Below, piece by piece: positions 21,501-34,165 of a stretch of DNA of 64,000 bases (position 1 is its first letter; every line of letters begins with the position of its first letter). The position numbers and the translations under genes were made by a program. Where the stretch lies: the NCBI GenBank assembly GCA_037447655.1, contig JBBHKE010003095.1, positions 29,638 to 93,637 on the forward strand, written 5' to 3'. The notes beneath the pieces are model-generated. The model saw nothing but the letters and a program-made list of their open reading frames with translations. It made no database searches and was not told the DNA's origin. The stretch comes from Zygnema cylindricum (taxonomy: Eukaryota > Streptophyta > Zygnematophyceae > Zygnematales > Zygnemataceae).

Positions 21501-24500
21501 GCTAATTCTAAAGAGTCGATTGGAAATTTGTCATGAAAATCAAGTTTTGAGGTGTTTGTATAAATGATCACTGTTGGTAATCCGGAAAACCTATCCTCAG
21601 ACCTAGTTTGAAAACAATATGGTCCACACTGATATAAATTGGCTGCCTAATGAGGTCCTGGGGGCCACAATTTCCATAACTCCATGGCTTAAAAGTTATC
21701 ATGGGTTTAAATACTTACGCGAGAGCAAAAGTGTCTAGCGAGAAAAAATATAATTTAACATGACCTCGACTGTCCACCTGGTGCCAAAAGACCAAGAGCC
21801 TGAAATTTCTTACCATGGAATTTTGTACCATAATTTTGTGATATAGATAAATTTAGTTTTTTGAGTTACACATGCTTTTTTGTATGATTTTTGATATAAC
21901 CTTTTCTTGAGTTGAAATGGTCGTCGTTGAGTAGACTCTGCTGTCTGTTTTTTTTCTCGGACAAATGCAGTGAGTGGCTGAACTTTTTTTCCACGAGCTT
22001 TATATTTTGTCTTCTATTTTGTGTTATGGGTCATACTGTTTGCATGGTGAATTCATTTTTTTTAGATTGTGACTTAGGAAATGGGATGTGTAAAGTGCTG
22101 AGCCGGATAATCTAAAAATCTCACCTTACAGGTTTTGTTATTTAGAAGTACCGAGTATTTTCGCTATTTTTATTTTTCAGATGGAGCAGTCTGTTTTTTG
22201 AGCTAATTTTTGGAACATATAGCAGTTTCATTAAGTGTTTGGTGTATATATTCATATTGGGAAAACGAAGCCTGTATAATGGTGGAATTTACAGTATGTC
22301 TGTTCGTGTACAAGTATTTGGCTTCCTTAAACGAGTCACATGTCGAAATAGGACGAAAAATTTGTCGAAGCAGGCAACATTGTTGATGTTGAACTAAGTT
22401 TCATAGTATTGTCTGCTAAATGGTGAAATTACTGACATTGTTGCTGGTAAATTTGCTAGATTTTTAACATTTTCGCATGTTACATTTTCGGCTGATAAAT
22501 GCGCTGAATAGGACAGCAGTACACCAACCATCGGTATTAGAGTTAAGAATGCTAATTGGGTCTCGGCTTTTTCTGGCCGAAAATCATCAAATAGCATTAA
22601 CAAAGCGGACTGCAATCCGCCACATCTCCCTACATCAAATTATAATTTTGCCTTCACACTATCGATTCATTTACTCTAATCGTGATGGCAGTGTAGTGAG
22701 CAAGAGATTGTGTTCTCTTGAAGTTCTGTGAACTCTGGAAGGTTTTACAAACTTTTTGTTAAATGATACATTGCATATGGATTTTGTATTCTCCGATGTA
22801 TATCTACAATTACACTTATTATTTTTTTATTTTTTTTTTGTTTAGCTAAATCGTGACGATCTTCTACGAATGGCTGCTGATGTCATCACAGGTCTGAAGG
22901 TCAATGCAGAAATAGAAAGGTAAGCTTATATATAATTTTTTACATCTGGTTTATCAGTTACATGCCCTTTTTTTTTTCTTTTCAATCTTTAAGTGTGTGG
23001 CAAAGGTTGTCTATAAAGTCTCAACTTTCTAGTGTCGTTTATGTTTATTTTCTGGCTTTTCTTAAACGTTTCTTCTCAAATGTCATTTATTTCCCATGGT
23101 TTTTCAGAAAAGATATTTGATTTGATTTTGGGAAATCAATCATTTTTTGTTCCCAACCTTTTTGAGTATAAGAATTGTTAACAGTGGTTTTTTTTTTTGC
23201 AGACTGGATATTGAAGCATTTCGTATAGAATCTCAAATTCATGAAAAATTAGGTCTTGTCACTTTAAAAGATACTCCAGCACCAAAAACTGAAACGCCGA
23301 CTGAGCTGAACCAGGGAATTTTGAGTGATATTCCCTCCTCTCTTAAGGAGGTAAAAGATTCCGTACTCTTATACGGGCTTTCACTGTCTTCAGTGAGGAG
23401 ATGTTCGTGAATTCTTGTCATATTTAGGATGATATCAGATTTACCTGGTCACTGAATGTAATCAACTAGTAGTCCGGTGATGCTCATTACTATAATTAAT
23501 CTGGACCACTCTATTTTAAACTGAGTTCCCTTGGTTTTTCTTTTACGTGAAATTTGTTAAAAAACATGAGTTCTTATGTGGACTTGATCTAAAACGATTA
23601 GAGACGAATTTGTGGATTGGCTTTTGTAGTGAACTTGACAGCAAAATCCCTCCTAATTTTTGCAAAATATAGAAAACTTTGTTAAATTTTTTGAAGAGAG
23701 CACATATGCCACACGGCAGTAGCTGCACGGTTTGCCACCATACACAGTGTATCGTTATTAGCGTCAATATATTTTGGCCACTTAAATCAACTTTCCTCTG
23801 TGCACACTAGTCGGTTGTTTATTCCGATGGTTGCATGAAAAGGTAAGATCCTTACTTTCAGATTGGCGTTGTCCAAAAGGAAATCGGACACGTGTGCACG
23901 TAGAAAAGTTGTTGATCTAAGTGGCGAAAAAAACATCAACGCTAACAACAAGACAGTGTATTTTTGTACACTAAATGACAAACACAAAGGAATGGTGGTG
24001 GACGGTAAGACACTCATCACCTAATAGCGTGAGAGAGCAAGAGAGAAAGTGAGAGGCAGTCCGGTTTTTTTTTGGTTCAGGTAAATTTTATGTTATGAAT
24101 TTTGGATCCTAATTTGATGTCAAGGCTTACCCGCAGCGGCTATATTCAATGCTTCTGTTTTTTCTGGGCACAAGTAAGAAACTGTTATAATTCTCTCCCA
24201 TGTTTTGGGCACTATTTAGTCAAGAAGAAAATGAAGTTAAAGGTGGTTTTTGCCCCTCTGGTCTCTCTCGTTTTGCTCTCCACACTTGAAGCATATTAAA
24301 CACAAGGGAGAAGAAGTATCTTGTAAATTATCCTTAAATGAATTAATTGTTTTGTTCTATGGAGGGGAAATCAGGGAGCTTCTATTTCAGAGGAGTTACT
24401 CCAGTGTGGATCTCGTTTAGTTGATATCATGAAGAAAAAGGAGGAACTAGTTTATCAGGGAGATACTGCTGAAATTCGCCAACTCAAGGTGTGGTACGAG

Positions 24501-27500
24501 TTTTTTTTTTATGCTTTTTCCTGCTTTTTTTTCCAGAAGATAATCAGATCAAATTGCTCACGAATGTTTAATGCTCGGTACTCAGGCGCTGTACTTTTTT
24601 TTTCTGCTTTTTTGTCCACTATAAATACCTTCCGGAAGTTTCTTAATATATTCGGGGCCCTTTGCTAGCCTGTTTTGCTTGCTTAACGTTTTTATATTAC
24701 CGATGAACATGTTTGGTTCATATTTGGGAGGACTAGGAAGTGTTACTGTCCATCGTGTGAATTTGACCCCTTATTCTAATATTTTGTGATCTTAATTTAT
24801 AAGCATTTTTATATTTGTATGCTTGAAGCTTTCCGTTTTTCTGTTCCTTGATTTTTATTTTTTTGTGGCGAGCTTTATCAGGTGGAGAAAATGAAATTGC
24901 TTGCAGAGGATCTCACAAATGAAGCAAAGAAACACAAGGAAAAAATTACAGACAGCAGGTTTGTGGAATTTTTAAACCGAGCGTCAACTACACATCTAAT
25001 TCTAATTAGTGTGTATAATATTAGTTTGAATTATACTAGTTGTGTAACTAGTCTGGACGTATGGATGGGAAAAAAGTGTGACCATGGGCAGATGCAAAAA
25101 CCTGCTTTAGGGTTTATTATTCCTGTGATCCCTAGTACACTGTGAATCGCTATCTGTGTTAACAACACTAATTGTGTCCTGGTTTTTTTTGCCTTCTGAA
25201 CACAAAATAGTGTTATTAATAATAATTGTTTTAATGCTAAACAACGCTAATGTGAACACGTCCGCGCTAAGGCCAACGCATTTACGTTAACGTGTTTGTG
25301 CTAACTGGTCATAACGCTTACCGTGTTCTTAACACTATCGCTAACGCGCGCGGCGCTGATGGCGCGAATTTGCGAATTCGCTAACGCTAATTCTTTCTGC
25401 AGTTCACAATCGTCCACGTCATCCGGATCAGAAATGGCAGACAGTCCATCTAACAGACAGACAGACTGTCCACATAGTGTGTCTCTCCTCATACTAGTTA
25501 TTCCTTAATGTTAATAGCAAATCACGATTGTAGTTTGTGTTGAGGCCTCAGAAATTTGGCACCCTACACTTAAAGGTGGTCCATATTATTTTTAGGGGAA
25601 AGTGTTGCAGGCTCTCACGTATGTATTGTTTGTTTTTATGATTACTAATATCCTGGACTTTTTCTTTGCAGGCAACAAAAATCTGATGCCATGGCCTACA
25701 GAATTACGAAAGCACAAGAAGTGGCTGAGGCTGAGAAGGTACGTTTCAGTTAACAATTTACTCTTCCAATTTTGTTCTTACAGAAAGCTATCTCAGTCAT
25801 CTTCAATAAATAGAATAATTTTTATGTATATGTCTTTATTTTTCTGATGATGTTTTTTTGAACATCGACCGGTGGAGAAGGGAGCGGAGGCGCATTTTAG
25901 CTTTTAATTATCAAGGGAAATAGTGAAATGATTTCGGATATTGTATCTACACATGAACATCAATTTCTTAGATATTTTTTTGGGAATCCATTTTTGCATG
26001 CTCAGTTTTGATTGCATGCAAACGCTATATTGTCCTCAACACATACATACAAAATGCAAAATCTTTGTCAGGATTTTGATGTGAAAATGTTTAATTACGA
26101 GAAATCGTGAAGAATGAGTACGGTTTGTGTATGGGTTTTTTAAAACCATTAAAATCATTTCGGCTCTTTACAGGTAACAGTTTTCGAACATGGACGTGTA
26201 TTTACAAAACTGTGCAATCACATGTACTTAAAATATGACGTTGCAATAACGATCAGTTTTGTAAACTATAGAAAGAACAATGAAAGTGATTTGTCTCAAG
26301 CCTATTAAGGGCTTTGAAACCGAGACACACAAATTGTACATAAAATAGTTCAAAGATTCTATGTATCTTATGTATGGTACCACCTTTTTGTCCAATTTGA
26401 AACAGGGCAATTTGCAATAGCGTGCTTGTGACCATCACTTCTATGTCCATGTGAAACTTCACCTTCCTGCATGTTAGGTGCTTTACGTTTTCAAGCTCTT
26501 TTTGTTAAAAAATTGATGTATTTAAACTACACCTTCAAATTCTTGTAATTTTTTACCAGTGCTGGTTAAATAGTTACGATTGCGGATCGTCTTTTTAAGC
26601 AGAAAATCCGCCACTGTTTCACTTTAAACCAAATTTTCCCTGGATTCTGTACACTTTAGTAGGCGTTTACGGAAACATTTGCATTCGTGGAGATGAACTC
26701 TCCTCCCTTTTTTTTTTGGTTCTATTGTCCTCTATGTTTCTAGGAGTCCACAAACTGTTAATTTGATTTTGATTTGTTTTTATTACACTTTGTTTTTAGC
26801 CAAACTTGTATAATGTTTTCCTTGTCTTTATGTCATTTCTGCAGGTTATATCACAAGAAATGCAAGTCCTACAAAAACGACGTGAAGAATTGGAGGCGGA
26901 GTTGAGCCAGGTGGGTAACAATTGTCGAGTTTTGGTTAAGAGTAGTTTTAGGAGCCCATTTCCAGAATATATATCATCTTTGATGTGTGCCGAAACCAAA
27001 TTAACCTTTTCTGTTGTCTGTGTGTTTCACATATGTGTTTGTCACAAGAGAGGTGATTCCGATTTTGATGCATATCTCATGGTTGTCAAATCATTAAGTG
27101 TCAGAATTATTCTGATCCTATTTATGTTGTCAAACCCTAGTTAATTTTGCGCTTGATACATCATCATTAGGTTTGTCAAGATGGAATCAATTAGTTATCT
27201 TGATCTCCAGATATGCCGTCGAAAATGCTTGCTGGGCCAATTGCAGGTGATGCAAGCAATTGCAGTTCAAACGAAAAAACATATTCAACTGCAAGAAGAA
27301 AAAGAACATTTTGACGAGGCAAGCACCAATATCGTGGCACATCTCGCTATTCAGGTTTGTTTCTCGTTGCCACAGGGCTCGACACAATTTGTATGGGTTT
27401 TGAGCAAGTTTACAACTGTGTTATGGTTGTTAATTCACTCTAGTTTCGTTAGAATTTCCAGGATTAAGTGTATTCCATACTAGGTCCTGGTTTACACTCA

Positions 27501-30500
27501 AAAAATTTGGTATCACCTAGAAAGATGCTTCGACAACAAGCGAATCTTTGCAGAAATTTATTTTATAAAAGCTTGTTCCACTTGTGCACGTATTTTCACA
27601 TATGCTGTGGAGGGAGGAAAAGAGAATGGGAGAATGAGATGTGTCTAATTGCAGTATCACATGTTTGACTTTTTGTCCACGTACTTAAGGTGTCATTAGT
27701 TTCTCTGAATAGAGGAAATGGAAAAGGCTAGGATCATGAGCAGTTGAATCCAGCATGGCACGAGATTGCGTAGAAGTAAAGAGAAATATGATACAATATT
27801 ACTATCCCGAGTTTATTATGATCCTGTGTTTATCCAGGAATTTCCTACAACCTTTAAGACATAATCAAGGAATCATTGCATTTCATTTCATTTCTTGAAT
27901 TATTATAACACGGCAATGTTTGTCTCCATGCGAAAATACAGTTCGTTTGATCCAATACTTCATTTGACATATACCAGTCTATTTGCCTTAACCTCTATTT
28001 TTCTGCGGGGCAGACCTAATATCGATGTTTGACATTATATTCCAGTCTTGTTTTTATGTGAATATACTTCGATGTTGATGTTTCGACATTTATTTTTTGT
28101 CCTTTTTTGTTACAGTCTGACATGGGACAGAACTGTTGTCCTTTTTTATTTTCCATGCAGGAGGAGGAGTGTTTGACGTTGATGAGTCGGCACGCATCAG
28201 AAATAAGTGTGGTGTCAACATGGCAAAGCTTTTTGGAGGACACGTGGCTCTTACAAACATCCTGTGTGGAGGCAAAAGAGAAGGCCATAAAGTGAGTGGC
28301 AGTCACAACACATACTGTAAATCCCCATCAGAAAAAAATAAAATTCATCATGGGGTTTTATGTATGCGCTATACTCTTAACTCTGTTCCTAATGAAGAAC
28401 GCGGGAACCTGTGCGGCTCACTGTAAATCCAATAGTTCATACAAAAGGAAGATCATTTCTTTTTTCTATGGTACTGTCGTATGGTGTGATGTAACATTTT
28501 CAAATGTCTCCACCAGATGGGTACATGTCGCACTTATATTGGGTGTCCTGGCACCATACAGACTTTTTACAAGCACCATATGGGCAGTTGTTAATCCGTA
28601 TGGTGTAGTCTAGCTTTATGGGAGAGGAATCAGTATGAAGGGTGTCGAACCCCGGCGCTACACTCTCATGATCACACTCACAATCAGGATTACAATCCCA
28701 ATTATTTTACAGTCATAAACACAGTTTCAGTATAGTCATTCTTCAAATCATAAACACAACTATTGAAACACAAACAAGATACAAATGCATTTTTCTCGAC
28801 GTACACGTCATGGAATATTTTGCCGCTGTCAAGAGCATCGCAAATTTGCGAGTTCTCTGTGTTTAATGTTTACTATGGTTCACTGCGAATCACTATTAGC
28901 GTTAAGAGATACGTAGTGTGGGGATTAATTAATGTTGTTAATTATAATTTGGGTCCTGAGCGATCTGGACGTGTTCAACCATTTCCGCTGACCAACTTAG
29001 CATTGGGAAAAAAAACAATTGCTTATATTGATGCTACTTTGTGTTCGCCAAGAAAAACACGGCACCGAATCAATGATAATAGTGATTCACGGTGTACTTT
29101 ATCAGTACCGCTCAAGTTCTTTTAATTAATTTATTTCGAGTCTTAGCACTGTCTGTGGAAAATGAGGATTTATCTCTTCTCAACTACATTATTTCACATG
29201 TGTTGTAGTTTTGGACTATTCTGTGGATATTCCTGTCCAGATTTCTTAGGATGAATAACTGACTTGGCCTTACTCACACCGAGGCAAACCTGGACATTTG
29301 GAAGAGACCTTTTTAAGAGCTTCTAAAATTCTTAGTTGTTGGTTTAGATGCTAATTCTCATTCATCAATTGGGTGCAATTCTTTGTTACTGATTCTTTGT
29401 TATTTTCTATTTTGGTTTTTTCTATTTTGATACAAATGATTGGAGATGGAAACAGAGAGGCGATGAAAGAGACTAGAGCCAACTTCTGGCAAATTGCAAT
29501 AGGCCACTTTGTCTACCGACAGGTATGAAGGTTGAATGAATTAAAAAAAAAAAAAATCACCCCTGAATGAATGAAACATACATATGAGATTAACTTTTCA
29601 TTGGAAAAAAAGAGAAAAGAGGTAGTGTTTGGAATTATATTGCTTTTCACATTCGTCCTAGATACCATAGGAGTTTCTTAAATAATGTTGGTAATCAGAA
29701 AAGAAGTGCCTTTGGTGCTTTTCAATTTTTTTTCTACTCAAATTTTTGAAATGACAGGTTTTTGTCGTTTTTGTTTCACCTGTAGGAGGAACTTGATGCT
29801 CTTTTGATTCGATTGAAGATGTATAATGAAGAATTGGCCACTATTCGCTCTAAAAAGTAAGTTCATTGTTGAGCAATCGTGAACATGGCATTTGTCATTT
29901 ATCCAATAAGTCATTTGATTTAATTATTCATTCTTGGGTTGTACGTGTAAATACGAATTGGCATTCCTGGGTTGTTGATTTACGGAATTCTTTCAAGCAT
30001 GAGCCTTCTCCTGCCTTTGTTTGTTAATCTCCCACCTCTCCATCTCCCTCTCTCGCTCTTTTCGTCCAGCTTTGTCTTTCGCTCTATAGCTCTTTTTGTC
30101 TTTCTCTTTCTCCTCCTTCGCCGCTTTTTCCTTTTTGTTATTTCTTTTGCTCTCCACTCCCCATCTCTTTCCTTCTCATTCTTACATTTTTTGAAATGGG
30201 GTTTTATTCTTACTTCCGTAGAAGAGGTGTTTCTTGGTTGTCTCCCTTGGGAAAATTAAAACCATCTTAAATTCCTCAGTATTACACGTCAATTCGTCTC
30301 AAAAGAAAAAAAGGTAAAACAGTTTTTTTTTTTTGGTTTTGTGTCTATTTTGACATACGGACATTACTATATATGTTTTCTCAACTTTTTGCAGGGCTGA
30401 TCTTGAAAAAAAGGGAATGGATGGCATTGTTGCCGATATCACTAGTGGACGGAAGCGAATAGAGGAGAAATATGTAGAGACTGAGGGACAGGTTAGTCAA

Positions 30501-32159
30501 CAGTACCCTCATCCTATGCCCTTACCTCTTTATTCTTTTCTGTCCTTCTCTCTTTTTCCCTTTCTTTCCCCTCTCTCTCCCTCTTTTTCTGGCTACCTGT
30601 AGTTTGTATAGTAGTCCATCAAGATCAGGGCCAGCCAGTGAATATTTCTTATTCACTTCTAGGATAATTCCTTATGCAGAAATCACCTACTTTACTGTAA
30701 TTGTAGTTTCCATGTGAACCTTGTAAGTTTCGGTAATGATTGCTATAATTGCGTGCCACAAAGGAGTAAATACCTCTGTATAATTCTCCTACACAGATTT
30801 TATTTTTAATCCATTGTCGAATCATTCAGCACTATAAGTGTGTCTTTTGACCTACTTCTGTCACCTCGCTAATAATTGTAATCTATCCAATGTGGCAAAT
30901 TGTAGGACACTCACGCATTTGTGATTTATTCTATCTGTATTTGCATCACGTTATTTTACTGCCCTTTTGGACCTGTCGATACGTACAGTTATAGTACTTG
31001 AAATCAACAGATTACATATCCTAATCTGAACAATTCGTCTTAATATCTACAGTGTGCACACTATTTAGAGTATGCCTTAGAAAAATTATCGTCACGTAAC
31101 GTTATATGGCTCTTCGGTATTAAAAGTTGATACTAGGTTGGTCGTGATTTTTTTTTGCCGAAAATCATAAAATAGTGTTAACAACACCATTTAAGGAAGT
31201 GGACTACAATCTGCCACGTCTCGCTGCACTAAATTTAATTACGCTAACAACAATAAAGTAGGGTATGTTCGCCTAACCTAATTTTTGTGCTGAGATGAAA
31301 AGAACGACGACTCAAAATCAAAAAGGCTAATTCACAAATAGTGCGAACGTAGAAGTTGTGGCGAAAATTTAACTATTTATTATTATGGTTTAGGGCCTGA
31401 AGAGAGCTTTTTTGTTTTATTTATTTATATATTTGTTTTTGTAACTTTTTATAAATTTCTTCAGGTGAAAAACTCGTTGATTGCCGTGGAAAGGGCAAAG
31501 GCGGAACTGAAAATCTGTTTGGAGGCTATTCCAGAGGAGTGAGAATCGCCCCCCTTCCTTCCTCCCTCTCCTCTCTCCCTCTCTATCTCTCACTTTCTCT
31601 GACCTCTTTTCTTTACCTTTTCTTGCTTTTTCCTCTACCCATTAGTTCCTCTTCAAGAATGTTGGTAAAATCTGACAGAATCTTCGTCTCGTCTTTTCCT
31701 TCCGTTGTTTTCTTTTTCGGAGGTCTTTTGTTAACTTCTTTTTTTACGATGCTTATCAAATGAATTTTTTCTTGAGTTTTTTTTTTTTTTTTTTTTCCAT
31801 CTTGTCACTTTTCGTTCCCTTTTTTTTATTTTCCGTTTCTTTTCTTCTTTTGTTCGAGGGCATTTAACAGGGAAGATATTGAAGAGAAAAAAAAAGTAGA
31901 GGAGTTTTTGAAGTCGCTGGATGTGGCTCGAAGAGATTTTGACGCGATTAAACGCCCAAAATTGGATATTGAACATCCTGTCCCTCGACCGAAAAAAATG
32001 TCGGCGAAATCTTCGGAAAGTTGGAATAGAGGGCCTCCAGGAGTTGCGAAACCTCTCTCAAATCCGGTCTCTCCCTCTCCCTCTCCCTCTGCCTCTGCCT
32101 CTCCCTCTCCCCCAAAAACCGGTAGTGATTCTGTGTCACGAGTGCATCCGGAGGATTAA
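18594..32159 (+). CDS. Plant-conserved coiled-coil protein of unknown function, 18 exons, 676 aa
   Basis: Exons: 18594-18737, 19846-20106, 20384-20479, 20765-20817, 20979-21072, 22846-22919, 23203-23350, 24375-24488, 24882-24958, 25672-25738, 26845-26910, 27247-27354, 28161-28291, 29456-29522, 29786-29856, 30395-30491, 31465-31538, 31871-32159. All introns are GT-AG and all phases agree (2031 nt with stop). The start MAWLRSAFH, the RFLD-type block LTFRDVFLRSNALENIT, the LCLSGGPELHNAIVSGIQDL stretch and SFLEDTW are shared, as I recall, with a land-plant family that begins MAWLRSAV and is annotated only as coiled-coil. Residues from about 220 to 610 are Lys/Glu-rich with heptad character. No enzyme motif, signal peptide or membrane segment is seen. 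The tail is Ser/Pro-rich (SPSPSPSASASPSP), encoded by a hexanucleotide repeat. Four or five miniature transposons sit in the introns. The function is unknown. Confidence 0.9.
18727..18840. repeat. Tandem duplication covering the exon 1 splice donor
   Basis: Two adjacent units of about 57 bp both contain GCG(C/T)ACGGTATGT and CTCTGGTTTAGGGTTAA or a close variant. The first donor (GT at 18738) ends exon 1. The second unit repeats a donor-like CGGTATGT near 18793. Confidence 0.7.
19085..19340. repeat. CA, CT and TG microsatellites in intron 1 of the coiled-coil gene
   Basis: A CA run lies at 19103-19120, CT-rich repeats follow, and a (TG)n run lies at 19315-19340. The segment TCTCTCTTGACGTTAGTTAC recurs three times between 18985 and 19190, so a local duplication is also present. 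Confidence 0.7.
22522..22693. mobile_element. TA-flanked MITE, family E, in intron 5 of the coiled-coil gene
   Basis: The ends CACCAACCATCGGTATTAGAGT and ACTCTAATCGTGATGGCAGTG are imperfect inverted repeats flanked by TA. Inside is TGGCCGAAAATCATCAAATAG and GCGGACTGCAATCCGCCAC, shared with fragments near 31.1, 33.5, 34.1, 37.2, 43.2 and 63.0 kb. It is 172 bp long and non-coding. Confidence 0.8.
23743..23958. mobile_element. TA-flanked MITE, family A (copy 3), in intron 7
   Basis: Flanked by TA on both sides. The ends CACAGTGTATCGTTATTAGCGT and ACGCTAACAACAAGACAGTG are diverged family A ends. The GCCACTTAAATCAAC and GATCTAAGTGGCG pair is retained. Confidence 0.75.
25138..25530. mobile_element. 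TA-flanked element in intron 9, unusual GC-rich core
   Basis: The left end CACTGTGAATCGCTATCTGTGTTAA and right end TTAATAGCAAATCACGATTG lie between TA dinucleotides. The interior from about 25240 to 25400 is dense in GCTAACG and ACGCTAA motifs and includes GCGCGCGGCGCTGATGGCGC, unlike other members. No open frame of note. Confidence 0.65.
28881..29094. mobile_element. TA-type MITE in intron 13
   Basis: The ends CACTGCGAATCACTATTAGCG and TAATAGTGATTCACGGTG are inverted repeats. The flanks are TT and TA, so the left TA has probably mutated. It is 214 bp long; its interior differs from families A and E. Confidence 0.7.
31110..31262. mobile_element. Probable family E fragment in intron 16
   Basis: It contains TTTTTTGCCGAAAATCATAA, AATAGTGTTAACAACACCAT and GTGGACTACAATCTGCCACG, the family E core, but the terminal repeats are eroded. 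The borders are approximate. Confidence 0.55.
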
Positions 32160-33365
32160 TTCCGGCTGTTGAGTCATCACGAATTTAGAGAGAGAAGGGG
32201 GGGGGGGGGGGAGAGGGAGAAGCAGATTTGAAAACGGGGGGAGGACTGGACAAGGGGAGGGTGGAAAGGGGGAGAGAGGAAGGGAGGGAGGGAGAGAGAG
32301 AGAGAGAGATTCGTGGAGGAGTTACAAAGAGGAGAAGCAGATTTGAAAACGGAGTGGCAAGACCTGTTTTACATTGGAGTGTCATTTCAAGCTGTGGAAA
32401 CGATATGAAGAAGCTTCGATGTTTTTGTACCTTTTGAAGTTGAGAAAAGGATGTTACTTTTCTACTTGTTCACCATTTTCAGGGAGAACATGAAAAATAT
32501 AACTCAAGTTTTCGAGTAATTAAGACCTGTGGAAAATATATTTGTTGTATAGATATGATTCTGTGGTTTCCGATCGCGTCAGATCGACCAGTTTCTTCTG
32601 GTAATATGGATAAAATGTGTTATTTGGGAACTATTTTTTATCAAAAGTTTTGAGGGGAAAATTGGAAAACGTAAAACCGAAAAGTGAACGAAAGGTTCAT
32701 TTGAAAGTTGTGACGTGACGTTCCCTCGATATAATATATCTTGGTCATTTTTTTTACCCTCGGATAAGTCGAAAGTGAAAGTGTCGCGAGTAATGGTTTA
32801 ACTTTTGTTGGTCTTTTAGATTTTCAAATGAAAGCAGGTCGTTAATTGGAAAGTACAGCGACGAGTAATTTTTCTTTTTCTTTTTCTTTTTTTTTTAAAC
32901 GGTTGATATTAGAGTTTTCCTTGCAATAACCTTTGTTTAGTTTACGGTACGATATGTGTTTACTTACTACTAGTCCATGAAGTCCAAGTACGACTTTTTA
33001 TGAGAAAATACTCTTAATGCGGTTGCATTATTATTAAACCTTTCTGTTTCTTTTTTTTTTTTTTTTTTTCCTCCGCTTTACGTTTCATGCTTTATTTTTT
33101 TACTTTTCTTTGACGAAGTATTAATACATGCACATGCTTTTGAAGTACAATACTTTAAGATGAAAACACAATGTTAAACCATCTGAGTACACAAGAACCA
33201 ATAAAAAGGTAGATGGAAGCGCCAAAACGGAAAAACAAAATGTGGAGGAAAGTAAGCAAAATGGAAATATATGCTTTTCAATGCAAAAGGTGGATGCTTA
33301 CATTTCATGCTCTATGAGTTGCTGGCATGTACAACACCCATTGTTTTTATCGTCAAGGATTTATT
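32160..33365. other. 3' flank of the coiled-coil gene with G and GA repeats
   Basis: A G-run (32197-32210) and GA/GGGA tracts (to 32309) follow the stop codon. AGAAGCAGATTTGAAAACGG occurs at 32219 and again at 32333, a tandem duplication of about 114 bp. The rest is AT-rich with a T-run at 33051-33070. No gene was recognised. Confidence 0.55.
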
Positions 33366-33532
33366 GGTGTTAATACGAAATTAGAAGTGAGAATACTAAT
33401 CTAGTGTGGAGGCAAGTGGGAAATTGTAGTCCATGTCTTTAACGAGTGTTGTTAACACTATTTTGTGATTTTAAACCAAAAAAAGTCGTGATCGAATTAG
33501 TGTTACTAGCTCTAATAGCGATGAGCGGTGTA
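33366..33532. mobile_element. Family E MITE fragment, inverted
   Basis: The right end CTCTAATAGCGATGAGCGGTG is followed by TA. The preceding sequence (TGTAGTCCATGTC, AGTGTTGTTAACACTATTTTGTGATTTT) matches the family E core in reverse. The left end is unclear. Confidence 0.6.
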
Positions 33533-33540
33533 GTTGTGAA

Positions 33541-34037
33541 AAAGTGCTCTAATTTAACAAAAATGCCAAATGAAGGTAAGACTGACACACTTGTTAAAAG
33601 GGAGAACACAAAACGACAGACAAAAAGGGCAAGTTAAAGACGCAAGCTTAACAAAATATCAAAATTTAACCAAACTGCCAGCCCAACCCATAATACAACT
33701 GGATTTAAAATTCCATTGGAACAGAGAGCCTCCTGTTTTTGCAAAAAGTTAATGGATCTGCGAGCACTTTTCCTTATAGACAAAAGGATTTGACCAATTG
33801 AATTTGCTTCAATTGTCACAAGGAGAGTGACAATAAGGACAATGAGGACGACATTGAGATTATGAGGATGAGGATGAGATGATTAATGTCACCCGATGTC
33901 GGTGATGTTGACAGTCTCGATGACAATATCATTAGTGACAATTATTGTGGAAGGAGGCTGATGTGGCGATGTCGAAAAGAGTGTTGAGGATAGTGGCAAT
34001 GGTGGTGTTTATGGTGATGATGGTGATATTGGAACAC
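33541..34037. other. Intergenic, GAT/GAC-rich
   Basis: From about 33840 to 34030 the sequence is rich in GATGA and GACAAT trinucleotide patterns. The patterns do not hold one long open frame. No gene was recognised. Confidence 0.45.
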
Positions 34038-34165
34038 TAGAGTTAATAACACACATTCGAGCGCGACTTTTTAAGGCCAAAAATCATAATACAGTGTTAG
34101 CAACACTATCAAAGGAAGTGGACTACAATTTGCCACGTTTTTTTGCACTAATTAGTATATAAGGT
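34038..34165. mobile_element. Family E MITE fragment
   Basis: AGTTAATAACAC, GGCCAAAAATCATAATACAG, AGTGTTAGCAACACTATC and GTGGACTACAATTTGCCACG match the family E core. The outer terminal repeats are not preserved. Confidence 0.55.

Noticed and set aside
27181-27246. Upstream splice acceptor (after ATCTCCAG, 27210) for exon 12 of the coiled-coil gene
   Set aside because: The acceptor ending at 27246 gives VMQAIAVQTKK in phase, in line with the plant family as I recall it. The upstream choice would add residues that do not fit.
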